Below, piece after piece: positions 34,478 to 43,811 of a DNA stretch of 64,000 nt (its first letter is position 1; each line of letters starts with the position of its first letter). Source of the stretch: Streptomyces sp. AJS327 (GTDB taxonomy: Bacteria > Actinomycetota > Actinomycetes > Streptomycetales > Streptomycetaceae); contig NZ_SKBR01000003.1 in assembly GCF_013450295.1 (NCBI RefSeq), forward strand, positions 62,001 through 126,000, written 5' to 3'. The position numbers were made by a program, and so were the translations under genes. The notes beneath the pieces are model-generated. The model made no database searches. It was not told the origin of the DNA and saw nothing but the letters and a program-made list of their open reading frames with translations.

Positions 34478-35213
34478 CCCTCACGGCTCGCGTCCGGCAC
34501 GGAACCCCGCGCCCAGCCGGAACCCCCACGTCCGCACGCCGCCCACGGACGCCCACGCCGTCGCCTCCCGTCCGCCCACGAGGCTCGGCGTGACGCCCCC
34601 TCCGGCGGTCGCCGGTCCCGCTGACGGCCACCCGGCCCCGGGATCGTCCCGGCCGCCCGCCCGGACCCCGCGGCGGTCACCCGGCCACCGGCCTGACCAC
34701 GGCCCCGCCTGACGGTCCGGCAGCCGCCGTCCACGGGCACACCGCCCTCCGCCCGCCACGGCCCGTCGACCCGCGGGGCCCGCGCTCCGGGTGCCGCGCC
34801 CGGCCCACGCGCCACCGGCCGCCGCCCCGTCGGCCACCCCTCCCGGCCGACGGCTCCGCTCGGCCGTCCCCGCGCCCGCCCGGCCCACGGAGCCGGGACG
34901 GGCGCCAGCGGGGCGAGCGCGGCGCGTACCGCCGTCCGCCGGTACCCGGGTGCTCCCCACGGGTGTGCGCGGGAGCGCCTGCGGTGCGCCGGTCGTGCGC
35001 CAGCTCTGGAGAACCGGAGTCTGACCTCGACGGCGGAGCCACGGGGCCTCCCGGGCTCCCGCGACCCAACTGGCCAGCAACACGGATTATTACGGTGCTT
35101 GCACACAGTGCACATGTCTTGTGATGCTATGACCGCTTTGGGCGGATGACTGGACGGATGAACCGGGACCAACAACCCCGGTACAGCTCGGCATCACGAA
35201 GGGGTGTGACTGA
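34478..35213. other. 0.74-kb gap upstream of the first sigma factor
   Basis: The first 550 bp are GC-rich with only spurious frames. From 35075 to 35150 the sequence becomes AT-richer (ggattattacggtgcttgcacac, in part), the likely promoter zone of the sigma-factor gene. AAGGGG before 35214 is a usable ribosome-binding site. Confidence 0.45.
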
Positions 35214-36035
35214 GTGGACGGGACCCGGACCCTCCACCCGGATTCGCCCGGATCCGCACGACCCGGCAACCGGGGCGCGCAGGCACGGGCACTGACCCAG
35301 GTGCTCTTCGAGCAGCTGGCCGACCTCACTCCCGGCTCGGCCGAGCACACCAGGGTCCGGGAGGCACTGATCGAGGCCAACCTGCCACTGGTCCGCTATG
35401 TCGCGGCCCGTTTCCGCAGCCGGAACGAGCCCATGGAGGACGTGACCCAGGTCGGCACGATCGGGCTGATCAACGCGATCGACCGCTTCGACCCCGAACG
35501 GGGCGTGCAGTTCCCCACCTTCGCCATGCCGACGATCGTCGGGGAGATCCGGCGGTACTTCCGGGACAACGTGCGCACCGTGCACGTCCCCCGGCGACTG
35601 CACGAGCTGTGGGTGCAGGTCAGCAGCGCGACGGAGGATCTGACGACGCTGCACGGCCGCTCCCCGACCACCGCCGAGATCGCCGAACGGCTCGGCACCC
35701 CGGAGGAGGACGTGCTCGCCTGCATCGAGGCGGGCCGGGCCTACCGTGCCACCTCGCTGGAGGCGGCGCAGGAGCGCGACGACGGTTCCTCGGGCCTGCT
35801 GGACCGGCTCGGCTACGAGGATCCGGCGCTGGACGGGGTGGAGCACCGCGACCTCGTACGGCACCTCCTTGTGCAACTGCCGGAGCGTGAGCAACGGATT
35901 CTTCTGCTCCGCTACTACCGGAACCTGACGCAGTCCCAGATCAGCGCGGAGCTGGGAGTCTCCCAGATGCACGTGTCCCGGCTGCTGTCCAGGAGTTTCG
36001 CCAGGCTCCGCGCCGCAAACCGGATCGACGCGTAG
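35214..36035 (+). CDS. RNA polymerase sigma factor of the SigB/SigF family (first paralogue)
   Basis: A 273-residue group 3 sigma factor. GTG 35214 follows AAGGGG. Region 2 reads LVRYVAARFRSRNEPMEDV, VGTIGLINAIDRFDPERGVQ and FPTFAMPTIVGEIRRYFRD. Region 3 (RSPTTAEIAERLGTPEEDVL) and region 4 (LPEREQRILLLRYYRNLTQS followed by QISAELGVSQMHVSRLLSRS) are complete. Such factors recognise GTTT-N(14-16)-GGGTAT promoters and serve stress and sporulation. The neighbour order matches the sigF-sigN pair of S. coelicolor as I recall it, this gene being the sigF counterpart; that is inference. No anti-sigma gene is adjacent, which is usual for this pair. Confidence 0.9.
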   Translation: MDGTRTLHPDSPGSARPGNRGAQARALTQVLFEQLADLTPGSAEHTRVREALIEANLPLVRYVAARFRSRNEPMEDVTQVGTIGLINAIDRFDPERGVQFPTFAMPTIVGEIRRYFRDNVRTVHVPRRLHELWVQVSSATEDLTTLHGRSPTTAEIAERLGTPEEDVLACIEAGRAYRATSLEAAQERDDGSSGLLDRLGYEDPALDGVEHRDLVRHLLVQLPEREQRILLLRYYRNLTQSQISAELGVSQMHVSRLLSRSFARLRAANRIDA

Positions 36036-36138
36036 CCGGGTCGAGTGACAGGGTCAGGATCCGGCAACCTCATCTGTGCAGTTTTATCGACATGAGGCTA
36101 CGTCGCGTTGCTGACTTGTGACATTCTGCGAGAGCTGC

Positions 36139-36165
36139 GTTTGCCGCAGCGGTACGCCCGGTATT
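36139..36165 (+). promoter_or_regulatory. SigB/F-type promoter before the second sigma gene
   Basis: GTTTG (36139-36143), 16-bp spacer, GGTATT (36160-36165): close to the GTTT-N(14-16)-GGGTAT consensus recognised by this sigma family. It lies 70 bp before the second sigma gene, suggesting control by the first paralogue or autoregulation. Confidence 0.55.
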
Positions 36166-36234
36166 GAGGGGGAGGTGCATCCTTCAGCCGGGAGCGCCGC
36201 CGTGACGACCCGTCCGCGACCTCAAGGGGGTGGC

Positions 36235-37182
36235 ATGTCCGTAGAACTGGGCAGCTCGAAGGTGCTCACCGAGTATCCGCATGGGGAGACACCGTCCACG
36301 CGCACCGGAGCTGCCGAGGCTCCCGGCACGTCCGACGTCCCCGGAGTCACCGACACCACCGAGGCCTCCGGTGCCACCACGGCACCGGAGGCGACCCCGG
36401 AGTACACGGACTCCGGCGCACTCGACACCCGCACTCTGTCCCGATCGCTCTTCCTCCGGCTCGCCGCCCTGGAGGGAGACAGCGCCGAACGGACCTACGT
36501 CCGCGACACGTTGATCGAACTGAACCTTCCCCTCGTCCGGTACGCGGCGGCCCGTTTCCGCAGCCGGAACGAGCCCATGGAGGACATCGTCCAGGTCGGA
36601 ACGATCGGCCTGATCAAGGCGATTGACCGCTTCGACTGCGAACGCGGCGTGGAGTTCCCGACGTTCGCCATGCCCACCGTCGTCGGTGAGATCAAGCGGT
36701 TCTTCCGCGACACGTCCTGGTCGGTGCGGGTGCCGCGCAGGCTCCAGGAGCTGCGCCTGGCGCTGACCAAGGCGAGCGACGAGTTGTCGCAGACCCTCGA
36801 CCGCTCCCCGACCGTCACCGAACTCGCCACCTCCCTCGGGGTGTCCGAGGAGGACGTGGTGGACGGTCTGGCCGTCGGCAACGCCTACACCGCCAGCTCG
36901 CTGGACTCCCCCTCGCTGGAGGAGGAGGGCGGCGAGGGCTCGCTGGCCGACCGCCTGGGGTACGAGGACGGCGCGCTGGAGGGCGTCGAGTACCGCGAGT
37001 CCCTGAAGCCGCTGCTGGCCAAACTCCCGCCCCGCGAGCGGCAGATCATCATGCTGCGGTTCTTCGGGAACATGACGCAGTCGCAGATCGGCGAGGAGGT
37101 CGGCATCTCGCAGATGCACGTCTCCCGTCTGCTCACCCGCACCTTGGCGCAGTTGCGCGAGGGGCTGATCGCAGAGGAGTGA
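36235..37182 (+). CDS. RNA polymerase sigma factor of the SigB/SigF family (second paralogue)
   Basis: A 315-residue sigma factor, clearly a duplicate of the preceding one. ATG 36235 has AAGGGGG 5 nt upstream; the frame extends to 36118 but earlier starts lack signals. The first 75 residues are Thr/Ala/Pro-rich and probably disordered. Regions 2-4 follow: LVRYAAARFRSRNEPMEDIV, FPTFAMPTVVGEIKRFFRD, RSPTVTELATSLGVSEEDVV and QIGEEVGISQMHVSRLLTRT. By gene order this would correspond to SigN of S. coelicolor, a factor active in aerial hyphae; I infer this only from synteny. A SigB/F-type promoter is visible 70 bp upstream, so it is probably transcribed by itself or its neighbour. Confidence 0.9.
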   Translation: MSVELGSSKVLTEYPHGETPSTRTGAAEAPGTSDVPGVTDTTEASGATTAPEATPEYTDSGALDTRTLSRSLFLRLAALEGDSAERTYVRDTLIELNLPLVRYAAARFRSRNEPMEDIVQVGTIGLIKAIDRFDCERGVEFPTFAMPTVVGEIKRFFRDTSWSVRVPRRLQELRLALTKASDELSQTLDRSPTVTELATSLGVSEEDVVDGLAVGNAYTASSLDSPSLEEEGGEGSLADRLGYEDGALEGVEYRESLKPLLAKLPPRERQIIMLRFFGNMTQSQIGEEVGISQMHVSRLLTRTLAQLREGLIAEE

Positions 37183-37708
37183 TGTGACACGGGGGATGCG
37201 GGAACTCACGGGGTACGCGATCACGGTGATCCGGCCAACCGTCCACCCTCCGGGGGTGGTTCGGACAGCGGGCACCAGTCGGCAGCACAGGGCCGCCGGG
37301 GCGGGAGACGCCACGGCGGCCCTGCGTCGTGCGTACCGCCCACGCCGCCGCACCTGCCGCCGTACGCGTCGGAGTCGCGCCGCTTCTCCTGGCCTCCGCG
37401 TCCGCCAGCTGACGGCGCGCCACCCCAACGCGCGCTGTCAGGCCGAGGGTTGGGCAACTGGCCGGTTCGCGGGCGGATGTTGAGCCGAGGGCTCCGCCGG
37501 CCTCGCCGTCCGGGCGGACGGCCGGCACCCCGCGTCGTCCATCAACAGACGGGCACATGAGGTCACTTGGGACTTCCTGGTGCGACCTGGCGCTGCTCGG
37601 TGCAGTCGGAACCGTCCGGTGTCGGTCAGTGCCGCTCGGGGCCACGGTGGGTCAGCGGGTGTGGCACGGCGCGCCGCGGAGCGGCGCGGACCGTGTCACG
37701 TGTCCGGA
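37183..37708. other. 0.5-kb gap between convergent genes
   Basis: No supported gene in either direction. Frames here are short and shift without family resemblance. It separates the sigma gene from a convergent small membrane-protein gene. Confidence 0.45.
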
Positions 37709-37921
37709 TCAGGAGAAGGCCAGCCAGGCGACGCCGGCGAGGACCACCACGACGGCGACCACGCCGACGATGACGCCGACCCGGGGGCCGCCCTGCGGAG
37801 CCGCGGCGGGCTGACCGCCCGGCGCTCCCCCCTCGTTGACGAATGCGCGGAACATCTGGGTGCTGCCCGCGGGGTCCTGCTGACCTTCGGGACCCTGCGG
37901 CGCTGGGGAGTTGTGAGCCAT
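37709..37921 (-). CDS. Small C-tail membrane protein
   Basis: A 70-residue protein. Residues 1-45 are polar (NSPAPQGPEGQQDPAGSTQM, FRAFVNEGGAPGG). The C terminus is one hydrophobic helix (VGVIVGVVAVVVVLAGVAWLAF), so it is a tail-anchored or single-pass membrane protein. ATG 37921 has no good Shine-Dalgarno; TAGGGT about 7 nt upstream suggests a leaderless message. Function unknown; of a type conserved in Streptomyces near this sigma locus. Confidence 0.7.
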   Translation of the reverse strand: MAHNSPAPQGPEGQQDPAGSTQMFRAFVNEGGAPGGQPAAAPQGGPRVGVIVGVVAVVVVLAGVAWLAFS

Positions 37922-38405
37922 GGGGCAGGACCCTAGCGAACGCGCCACCGGGCGACCATCGGTCCCCCGCACCCCGTAACCCCGCGCCTGAGCCCGGGGC
38001 CGCGCCCGCGCCCGGCGAGCCCGCCCGCCACGCTCCGTCCACACCGTCCCGGCGGCCCCGTGCCGCGCTCGCGGCACGTCCACCGCTCGCCGACGCGCAC
38101 CGCGCACGCTCCGCTGGCCGCGCTCTCGCCGTCCCGCGCCCCGTACCGCCGGGCGGGCGCGCCCCCGCCCGCGCGGCCGCCCCGCGCGCCGCCTCCGGGC
38201 GCCCGGGCGGGACGGAGAGCGCGACGTGAGGCTGATCACATTCGGACGGCCAGGGCGGCACGGAGAGGGCGACTCCGTACCCAGGGCGGCGTATCGGTGG
38301 GTCAGCGCGCGACCACGGACAGCTTCCGGGCTTGGAGCGGGACACACGAAGGCTTGGCGTTTTGTTTGCCTCGGTTGCCCCAAATCAACTTGCGTACAGC
38401 AACTA
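37922..38405. other. Gap upstream of the MarR gene
   Basis: Mostly GC-rich with no gene. The last 60 bp contain an AT-richer regulatory zone with short inverted sequence elements (gttgcc, ttgcgtacagcaac near 38385-38402) close to the MarR start, a plausible autoregulatory operator. Confidence 0.4.
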
Positions 38406-38972
38406 ATGGCTCCTACGGTTGCCCGGAGCAACGATACGAGGGGAGTCACGGTCGCGGTGGCCGCACGAGGGCTGTACGAGGAGCTGGCGAGGCAACTGAG
38501 CGCGGTCGGCGTGGTGAAGCGCGAGATGGCCCGCGAGCTGCCCGGCGACTGCCCACCGGCCTCGGTGGGCGTGCTCATGCTCCTCCACAAGCACGGCGAG
38601 ATGCGGATCAGCAGGCTCACCGAACTGCTCGCCATCGACATGTCGGTGACGAGCCGGCACGTCACACACGTCGCGGAGCGGGGCTGGATCGAGCGCCACC
38701 CCGACCCGCAGGACGGGCGGTCCCGGCTGCTGCGGCTCAGCGAGGGCGGCGAGCAGCTGCTCCAGGAGCTGTCCCGCCGCACGGCGGAGACGCTGGAGCG
38801 CCAGCTCCGCGAGTGGTCCGACGAGGACGTGGCCCGCCTGGCCACGCTCCTCCAGCGCCTGCGGGACAGCTTCGGGGACGGCCGTGCGCGCCTGCCCCAG
38901 CAGGGCGCCGGAGCCGCCGTGGAGCCACCGGGCCCACCGGAGCGCCCGACGGCGAAGCCCCGGCCCGACTGA
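38406..38972 (+). CDS. MarR-family transcriptional regulator
   Basis: A 188-residue winged-helix regulator. The core reads LYEELARQLSAVGVVKREMA, PASVGVLMLLHKHGEMRISR, LTELLAIDMSVTSRHVTHVAERG (recognition helix) and the wing HPDPQDGRSRLLRLSEGG. The last 45 residues are Pro/Gly/Ala-rich. ATG 38406 is used (likely leaderless, close to an AT-rich promoter); GTG 38457 is an alternative with AGGGGAG about 11 nt upstream. It lies upstream of, and in the same direction as, an MFS multidrug exporter, the usual partner it represses until a ligand binds. Confidence 0.88.
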   Translation: MAPTVARSNDTRGVTVAVAARGLYEELARQLSAVGVVKREMARELPGDCPPASVGVLMLLHKHGEMRISRLTELLAIDMSVTSRHVTHVAERGWIERHPDPQDGRSRLLRLSEGGEQLLQELSRRTAETLERQLREWSDEDVARLATLLQRLRDSFGDGRARLPQQGAGAAVEPPGPPERPTAKPRPD

Positions 38973-39513
38973 GGCCGGGCCCGCCCGGCGCCTCCCACGC
39001 GCCGGACGTGCGGGCTCGGCCCGCCCCGTACCGACTGCCCGTACCGACCACCGGCCCGACCGCGGGTGAGGGCCCCGAACAGAGACGACCCGCGAACGGC
39101 GCCCGAGGGGGCGGCGGACGCCGGACGCCACCGGCGCACGCGGCACGCACCAGTTCCCGCACACCGGAGTGACAGGGCGACGCCACGCGCGTAAACCAGC
39201 ACCACCGAAGACCACCGCGCCGGAGCCACGCCAGAGCCCCTTGGCACCACGGGCGCCACAGGAACCGCACGGCACAGGAACCACCACACGAGCAGCACCC
39301 ACCAGCACCCCTGGAACCTCACGCACCACCAGACCCACCAGACCCACCAGACCCACCAGCGTCATCCGACCCGGCGCCCGGCCACGGGCGGGCGCCGCGA
39401 GGGCCGGAGCACGCACCGGCCCCGAGCGGACGCCCGCCGGAGGGGAGGGCCGGACGGCGCCGCCGGACCAGGAAACGAACCAGCTGAGCGACACGAGGCG
39501 AGAAGGAATCGGC
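38973..39513. other. 0.54-kb gap between MarR and MFS genes
   Basis: No supported gene. 39225-39370 contains short tandem-like accacca and cccaccaga repeats. The MFS frame is open from 39169 but the translated part is low-complexity; the real start is at 39514 with an AAGGA site. Confidence 0.45.
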
Positions 39514-42159
39514 ATGACCACCACCCACCCCCCGTCACCGCAGGGGAGGCCGCACCCCGCACCGGACCAGGGGTCGGACGTCCCCGGCGGCGGCGCGCGG
39601 CACACGGCGCGGCACGACGGTGACACTCCCGGTGAGTCGCCGGGCATGACCCATCGGCAGGTGCTGGAGGCGCTGTCGGGCCTGCTGCTCGGCATGTTCG
39701 TCGCCATCCTGTCGTCGACGATCGTCTCCACCGCGCTGCCGCGGATCATCGCGGACCTCGACGGCAACCAGGGGTCGTACACCTGGGTCGTCACGGCCTC
39801 GCTGCTCTCCATGACCGCGAGCACCCCGCTGTGGGGCAAGCTCGCCGACCTCACCAGCAAGAAGCTGCTGGTGCAGTCGGCGCTGATCATCTTCGTGCTG
39901 GCCTCGGCGGGCGCCGGGCTCTCGCAGAACGCCGGGACGCTGATCGCCTTCCGGGCCGTCCAGGGACTGGGGATGGGCGGTCTCGCCGCGCTCGCCCAGA
40001 TCATCCTGGCCGCGATGATCTCGCCGCGCGAGCGCGGCCGGTACAGCGGCTACCTGGGCGCCACCTTCGCCATCGCGACCGTCGGCGGGCCCCTGCTCGG
40101 CGGTGTCATCACCGACACCTCCTGGCTCGGCTGGCGCTGGTGCTTCTACGTCGCCATCCCCTTCGCCGTGATCGCGCTGGTCGTCCTCCAGAAGACGCTC
40201 CGGCTGCCGGTGGTGAAGCGGGCCAACGTCAGGATCGACTGGGCCGGTTCGCTGGTCTTCGCCGCCTCGGTCAGCCTGCTGCTGGTCTGGGTGACGCTGG
40301 CCGGGGACTCGTACGACTGGGTGTCCTGGCAGACCTACGCGATGGTGGGCGGCTCGATCCTGCTGGCGCTGCTCTTCCTGCTCATCGAGTCCAAGGCCGC
40401 GGAGCCGATCGTTCCGCTCCGGCTGTTCCGGAACCGCACGGTCTCGCTGGCCTCCTTCGGCTCGATGTTCGTCGGCGTCGCCATGTTCGGCGCGACGGTC
40501 TTCCTCTCGCAGTACTTCCAGCTGGCGCGCGGGCAGTCGCCCACCATGGCAGGGGTCTCGACGATCCCGATGATCGCCGGCATCTTCCTCTCGTCCACCG
40601 TCTCCGGGCAGGCGATCACCCGCACCGGACGCTGGAAGGCCTGGCTGGTGGTCGGCGGCATCCTGCTGACCGGCGCCTGTGGGCTGCTGGGCACCATGCG
40701 GCACGACACCCCGTACTGGCACCTGGCGATCTACATGGCGCTGATGGGCCTCGGCGTCGGCATGATGATGCAGAACCTGGTGCTCTGCACGCAGAACCAG
40801 GTCACCCCGCAGGACCTGGGGGCGGCCAGCTCCCTCGTCACCTTCCTCCGCTCGCTGGGCGGCGCCGTCGGCGTCTCGGTGCTCGGCGCGGTACTGGACG
40901 AGCGCACCCGGGAGCTGATGGCCAAGGGCCTCGCCGCGATCGGGATCAAGCAGGACGGGGACGGCGGCGGAAGCCTGCCCAACCTGGCCGAACTCCCCGC
41001 TCCGGTACGGGCCGTGGTGGAGAGCTCCTACGGGAAGGGCATCGCCGACATCTACCTGTTCGCGGCACCCATCTCGCTCGTCGCCCTGCTGCTCGTGCTG
41101 TTCATCAAGGAGGTCCCGCTGAACACCAAGTCCGCGATGGAGCAGGAGGCGGAGCCGGAGGACGGCACCGGACTCGGCGCTGGCCACCCCGGGGGCCCAG
41201 GCGCCCCGGTGGACCACGACCCCGCCCTGGCGAGCGCCACCGCCGTCCCGCCGGAGGCGGTGACGGTCACCCCCGAGGGCAGCCCGGACTTCCGGCAGGC
41301 GCCCATCGGCTACCCCACGTACGCCATCCCCGCGGACCCGGCGCACGACAGCGTGCCCAGCCCGGTCGGCGGCGGCGTGATCGCCCCCGGCGGCTCCGGG
41401 ATCGCGGTCCGGGGCACCGTGCGCGGTGCCGAGGGCGGGCTGCCCCGCGCCGCCATCACGCTCATCTCGGCGGACGGGCGGCAGTTGGGCCGCTCGGTGG
41501 CGCACCGGGACGGCCAGTACGCGCTCGACGCGCCGGCGCCGGGCTCGTACGTCCTGATCGCGGCGGCCGACGGTCACCAGCCGCTGGCGTCCACCGTGCA
41601 CGTCGGCACGGAGCCGCTGCACCACGACATCCTGCTCGGCGGCGTCAGCGGCCTCACCGGGGTGGCGCACGACGCTGAGAACGGCGAACTGGTCCCCGGC
41701 GCCGTCGTGGTCGTCACCGACGCCCGCGGCGAGGTCGTGGCGTCCGGACGGACCGGCGAGTACGGCGAGTTCCGCTTCGACGAGCTGGTGACCGGCACCT
41801 TCACCGTCGCGGTGAACGCCGCCGGGTACCGGCCGACCGCCCGCCCGGTGGAGGTCACGGGACCGGGGGCCACCCGGATCGAGATACCTCTCGCCCAGGG
41901 CGCCCGGGTGCACGGCACGGTGCTCGCGGGACCGGGGCGCCAGCCCCTCCCGGACGCGCGGGTGACCCTCCTCGACGCCGCGGGGTCGGTCATCGCCACC
42001 GTCACCACCGGCCCGGACGGCGCCTACGCCTTCACCGACCTGGACGCGGGCGAGTACTCCCTCGTCGCGAGCGGATACCCGGCGGTGAGCAGTCGGCTGA
42101 CCGTCGAGGGCGACGGCGTGGAGGCGGTCGACATCGAGCTACGGCACCCGGACAACTGA
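39514..42159 (+). CDS. MFS multidrug exporter (DHA2/EmrB-like) with C-terminal carboxypeptidase-regulatory-like domains
   Basis: An 881-residue protein. ATG 39514 has AAGGA 8 nt upstream. Residues about 50-540 form a 14-helix DHA2 transporter: GMFVAILSSTIVSTALPRI, SYTWVVTASLLSMTA, LWGKLADLTSKK and RAVQGLGMGGLAALAQIILA (motif C-like region). After an acidic linker, the C-terminal 270 residues hold three tandem carboxypeptidase-regulatory/CNA-B-like beta-sandwiches, each with a GxVRG...PxAxVTLxD...G...T..DG.Y.F..L..G.Y..V pattern. It probably exports drugs or other small molecules by proton antiport. The sandwich tail would be cytoplasmic or external depending on topology; its role is unknown. 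It is controlled by the MarR gene and followed by a YceI protein bearing the same module. Confidence 0.92.
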   Translation: MTTTHPPSPQGRPHPAPDQGSDVPGGGARHTARHDGDTPGESPGMTHRQVLEALSGLLLGMFVAILSSTIVSTALPRIIADLDGNQGSYTWVVTASLLSMTASTPLWGKLADLTSKKLLVQSALIIFVLASAGAGLSQNAGTLIAFRAVQGLGMGGLAALAQIILAAMISPRERGRYSGYLGATFAIATVGGPLLGGVITDTSWLGWRWCFYVAIPFAVIALVVLQKTLRLPVVKRANVRIDWAGSLVFAASVSLLLVWVTLAGDSYDWVSWQTYAMVGGSILLALLFLLIESKAAEPIVPLRLFRNRTVSLASFGSMFVGVAMFGATVFLSQYFQLARGQSPTMAGVSTIPMIAGIFLSSTVSGQAITRTGRWKAWLVVGGILLTGACGLLGTMRHDTPYWHLAIYMALMGLGVGMMMQNLVLCTQNQVTPQDLGAASSLVTFLRSLGGAVGVSVLGAVLDERTRELMAKGLAAIGIKQDGDGGGSLPNLAELPAPVRAVVESSYGKGIADIYLFAAPISLVALLLVLFIKEVPLNTKSAMEQEAEPEDGTGLGAGHPGGPGAPVDHDPALASATAVPPEAVTVTPEGSPDFRQAPIGYPTYAIPADPAHDSVPSPVGGGVIAPGGSGIAVRGTVRGAEGGLPRAAITLISADGRQLGRSVAHRDGQYALDAPAPGSYVLIAAADGHQPLASTVHVGTEPLHHDILLGGVSGLTGVAHDAENGELVPGAVVVVTDARGEVVASGRTGEYGEFRFDELVTGTFTVAVNAAGYRPTARPVEVTGPGATRIEIPLAQGARVHGTVLAGPGRQPLPDARVTLLDAAGSVIATVTTGPDGAYAFTDLDAGEYSLVASGYPAVSSRLTVEGDGVEAVDIELRHPDN

Positions 42160-42847
42160 CCCCCGGCCGGACGAGTCGGACCCGGCGCGCCCGGGCCGGC
42201 CCGTTCCGGGGCGGTACGCCCGGCCGCGACGTACCGGACCGGTGACTGGACCGGTACGCCAACCATCCGGGCGGGACGGTGACTTCCGCCCCGCCCGGAC
42301 CGTCCGGCCCCCGCGCCGCGCACCCCACGACGACTGGCACTCCCCACGACGGCTGACACCCCCACGACCCACCCCGGCCCTCCCGCCCCGCCCGGGCCCG
42401 TCCACAGCTCCAACTCCCCACCACACCCGGCGTCCTCGCTTCCGAACCGGCCGACTCCCGCTCCTGCGGGGCCGGTTGCCCGGATCTCCGGCCCGGTCCA
42501 GCACGAGCCCCCTCGCGGGCGGAGTGCGGGGTGCGTACGGGCCGAGCGGGGTCGCATGGGACGCACGGGGGCGCGCGGAACGTCGAACTCACCCTGGAAG
42601 TCCAGGGGTTCGACCCCCTACTTGAAACATCAGCGACACTACGCACGCAGAGGTGAACGGGGAACGGCTGAGAGTGATCAGAACCGGCGGCGGAGGAGAT
42701 CCGGCGGAGCGGGCACCGGCTCACGGAGACGACGACCGCGTCACGATCGCGTCCGGGGCGGGGGGCTCCGCACCCTCGCGGTACGACGGCCCCGGCCCGA
42801 ACAGCGCACGGCCACACCCCCGGCACCGAGGACGGACAAGGAGCGGC
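42160..42847. other. 0.69-kb gap between MFS and YceI genes
   Basis: No supported gene. A tRNA 3'-half-like string (ggggttcgaccccct near 42601) was examined and does not fold into a full tRNA. AAGGAG just before 42848 is the ribosome-binding site of the YceI gene. Confidence 0.45.
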
Positions 42848-43669
42848 ATGGCAGGGGTAAACGCACGCATCAGGACCCGGGACGGCTGGGCGGTACAGCA
42901 CGCCGTGCTCACCGTCACCGACATGGAGGGCGCCCAGGTCCTCCGGATCGAGGCCGACGACGAGGGCGCGGTCCGCAGCGAGACGCCGCTGGAGCCCGGC
43001 CCGTACACGGTGATCACGACCGCGCTCGGCTACGCCCCCTCCGCCTCCACCGCCCTCGTCACCGCCTCCGGCCGCGCCGAGTTGGGCATCGTGGTGCTGA
43101 CCCGGCAGGGCGGGGTCGAACTGCCGCCGCCCGGCGCCTGGACGATCGACCCGATGCACTCGTCGGTCGCCGCCACCGCGCAGCACCTCGGCATCTCCAG
43201 CGTGCACGGCCGGTTCACGGACTTCTCCGGACGGATCGAGATCGCCCAGGACCCGGAGAAGTCCAGCGTGGAGGCGGTGATCCAGGCGGCCAGCATCGAC
43301 ACCGGCAACGACATGCGGGACGAGCACCTGCGCTCCGCGGACTTCCTCAACGTCGCGAGCTATCCGTACATCACCTTCCGCAGCAGCCGCATCGATCCAA
43401 CCGGCCCCGACCGGTGGACAGTTCGCGGCGAGCTGGCCATGCACGGGGTGGTGCGTACCGTGGCGCTCGACCTCGGCTACCTCGGCACCGGCCCGGACCC
43501 GTGGGGCGGCACCCGGGCGGCCTTCCGGGCGACCACCGAGCTACGCCGCCGGGACTTCGCGATCAACTTCAACCAGCTGGTCGCGACCGGCGTCGCCGCC
43601 GTCGGCACCACTCTCAGGGTCGAGTTGGACATCCAGGCGACCCAGGGCGAGACCCTCCCCTACGCCTGA
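42848..43669 (+). CDS. YceI-family protein with N-terminal carboxypeptidase-regulatory-like domain
   Basis: A 273-residue protein. ATG 42848 has AAGGAG 6 nt upstream. Residues 1-90 form a carboxypeptidase-regulatory-like beta-sandwich (RDGWAVQHAVLTVTDMEGAQ, LEPGPYTVITTALGYAP). Residues about 95-270 are a YceI lipocalin-like barrel (GAWTIDPMHSSVAATAQHLG, VHGRFTDFSGRIEI, ASIDTGNDMRDEHLRSADFL, ELAMHGVVRTVALDL). YceI barrels bind isoprenoids or other hydrophobic molecules. There is no signal peptide, so it is probably cytoplasmic. The fusion with the same sandwich that decorates the upstream exporter suggests that the two proteins interact or share a ligand. Confidence 0.9.
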   Translation: MAGVNARIRTRDGWAVQHAVLTVTDMEGAQVLRIEADDEGAVRSETPLEPGPYTVITTALGYAPSASTALVTASGRAELGIVVLTRQGGVELPPPGAWTIDPMHSSVAATAQHLGISSVHGRFTDFSGRIEIAQDPEKSSVEAVIQAASIDTGNDMRDEHLRSADFLNVASYPYITFRSSRIDPTGPDRWTVRGELAMHGVVRTVALDLGYLGTGPDPWGGTRAAFRATTELRRRDFAINFNQLVATGVAAVGTTLRVELDIQATQGETLPYA

Positions 43670-43811
43670 TCCGCCAACCGCCCAGCCCTCCGCCCGGACC
43701 CCGTACGCCGGACACGGCCACCGGCGCGGTCCGGCACGCTCCGCCGGAGCCGCTCCGGCCGCGCCCCGCCGCCCGCCGCCAACACCGAACCGCCTGTGCT
43801 GAACTGACGGC

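Noticed and set aside
42580..42625. tRNA-like 3' half (T-loop ggttcgacc flanked by G and C runs)
   Set aside because: No acceptor, D or anticodon arm can be built around it, the T stem has an A-A and a G-T pair, and no att-like partner copy was found.
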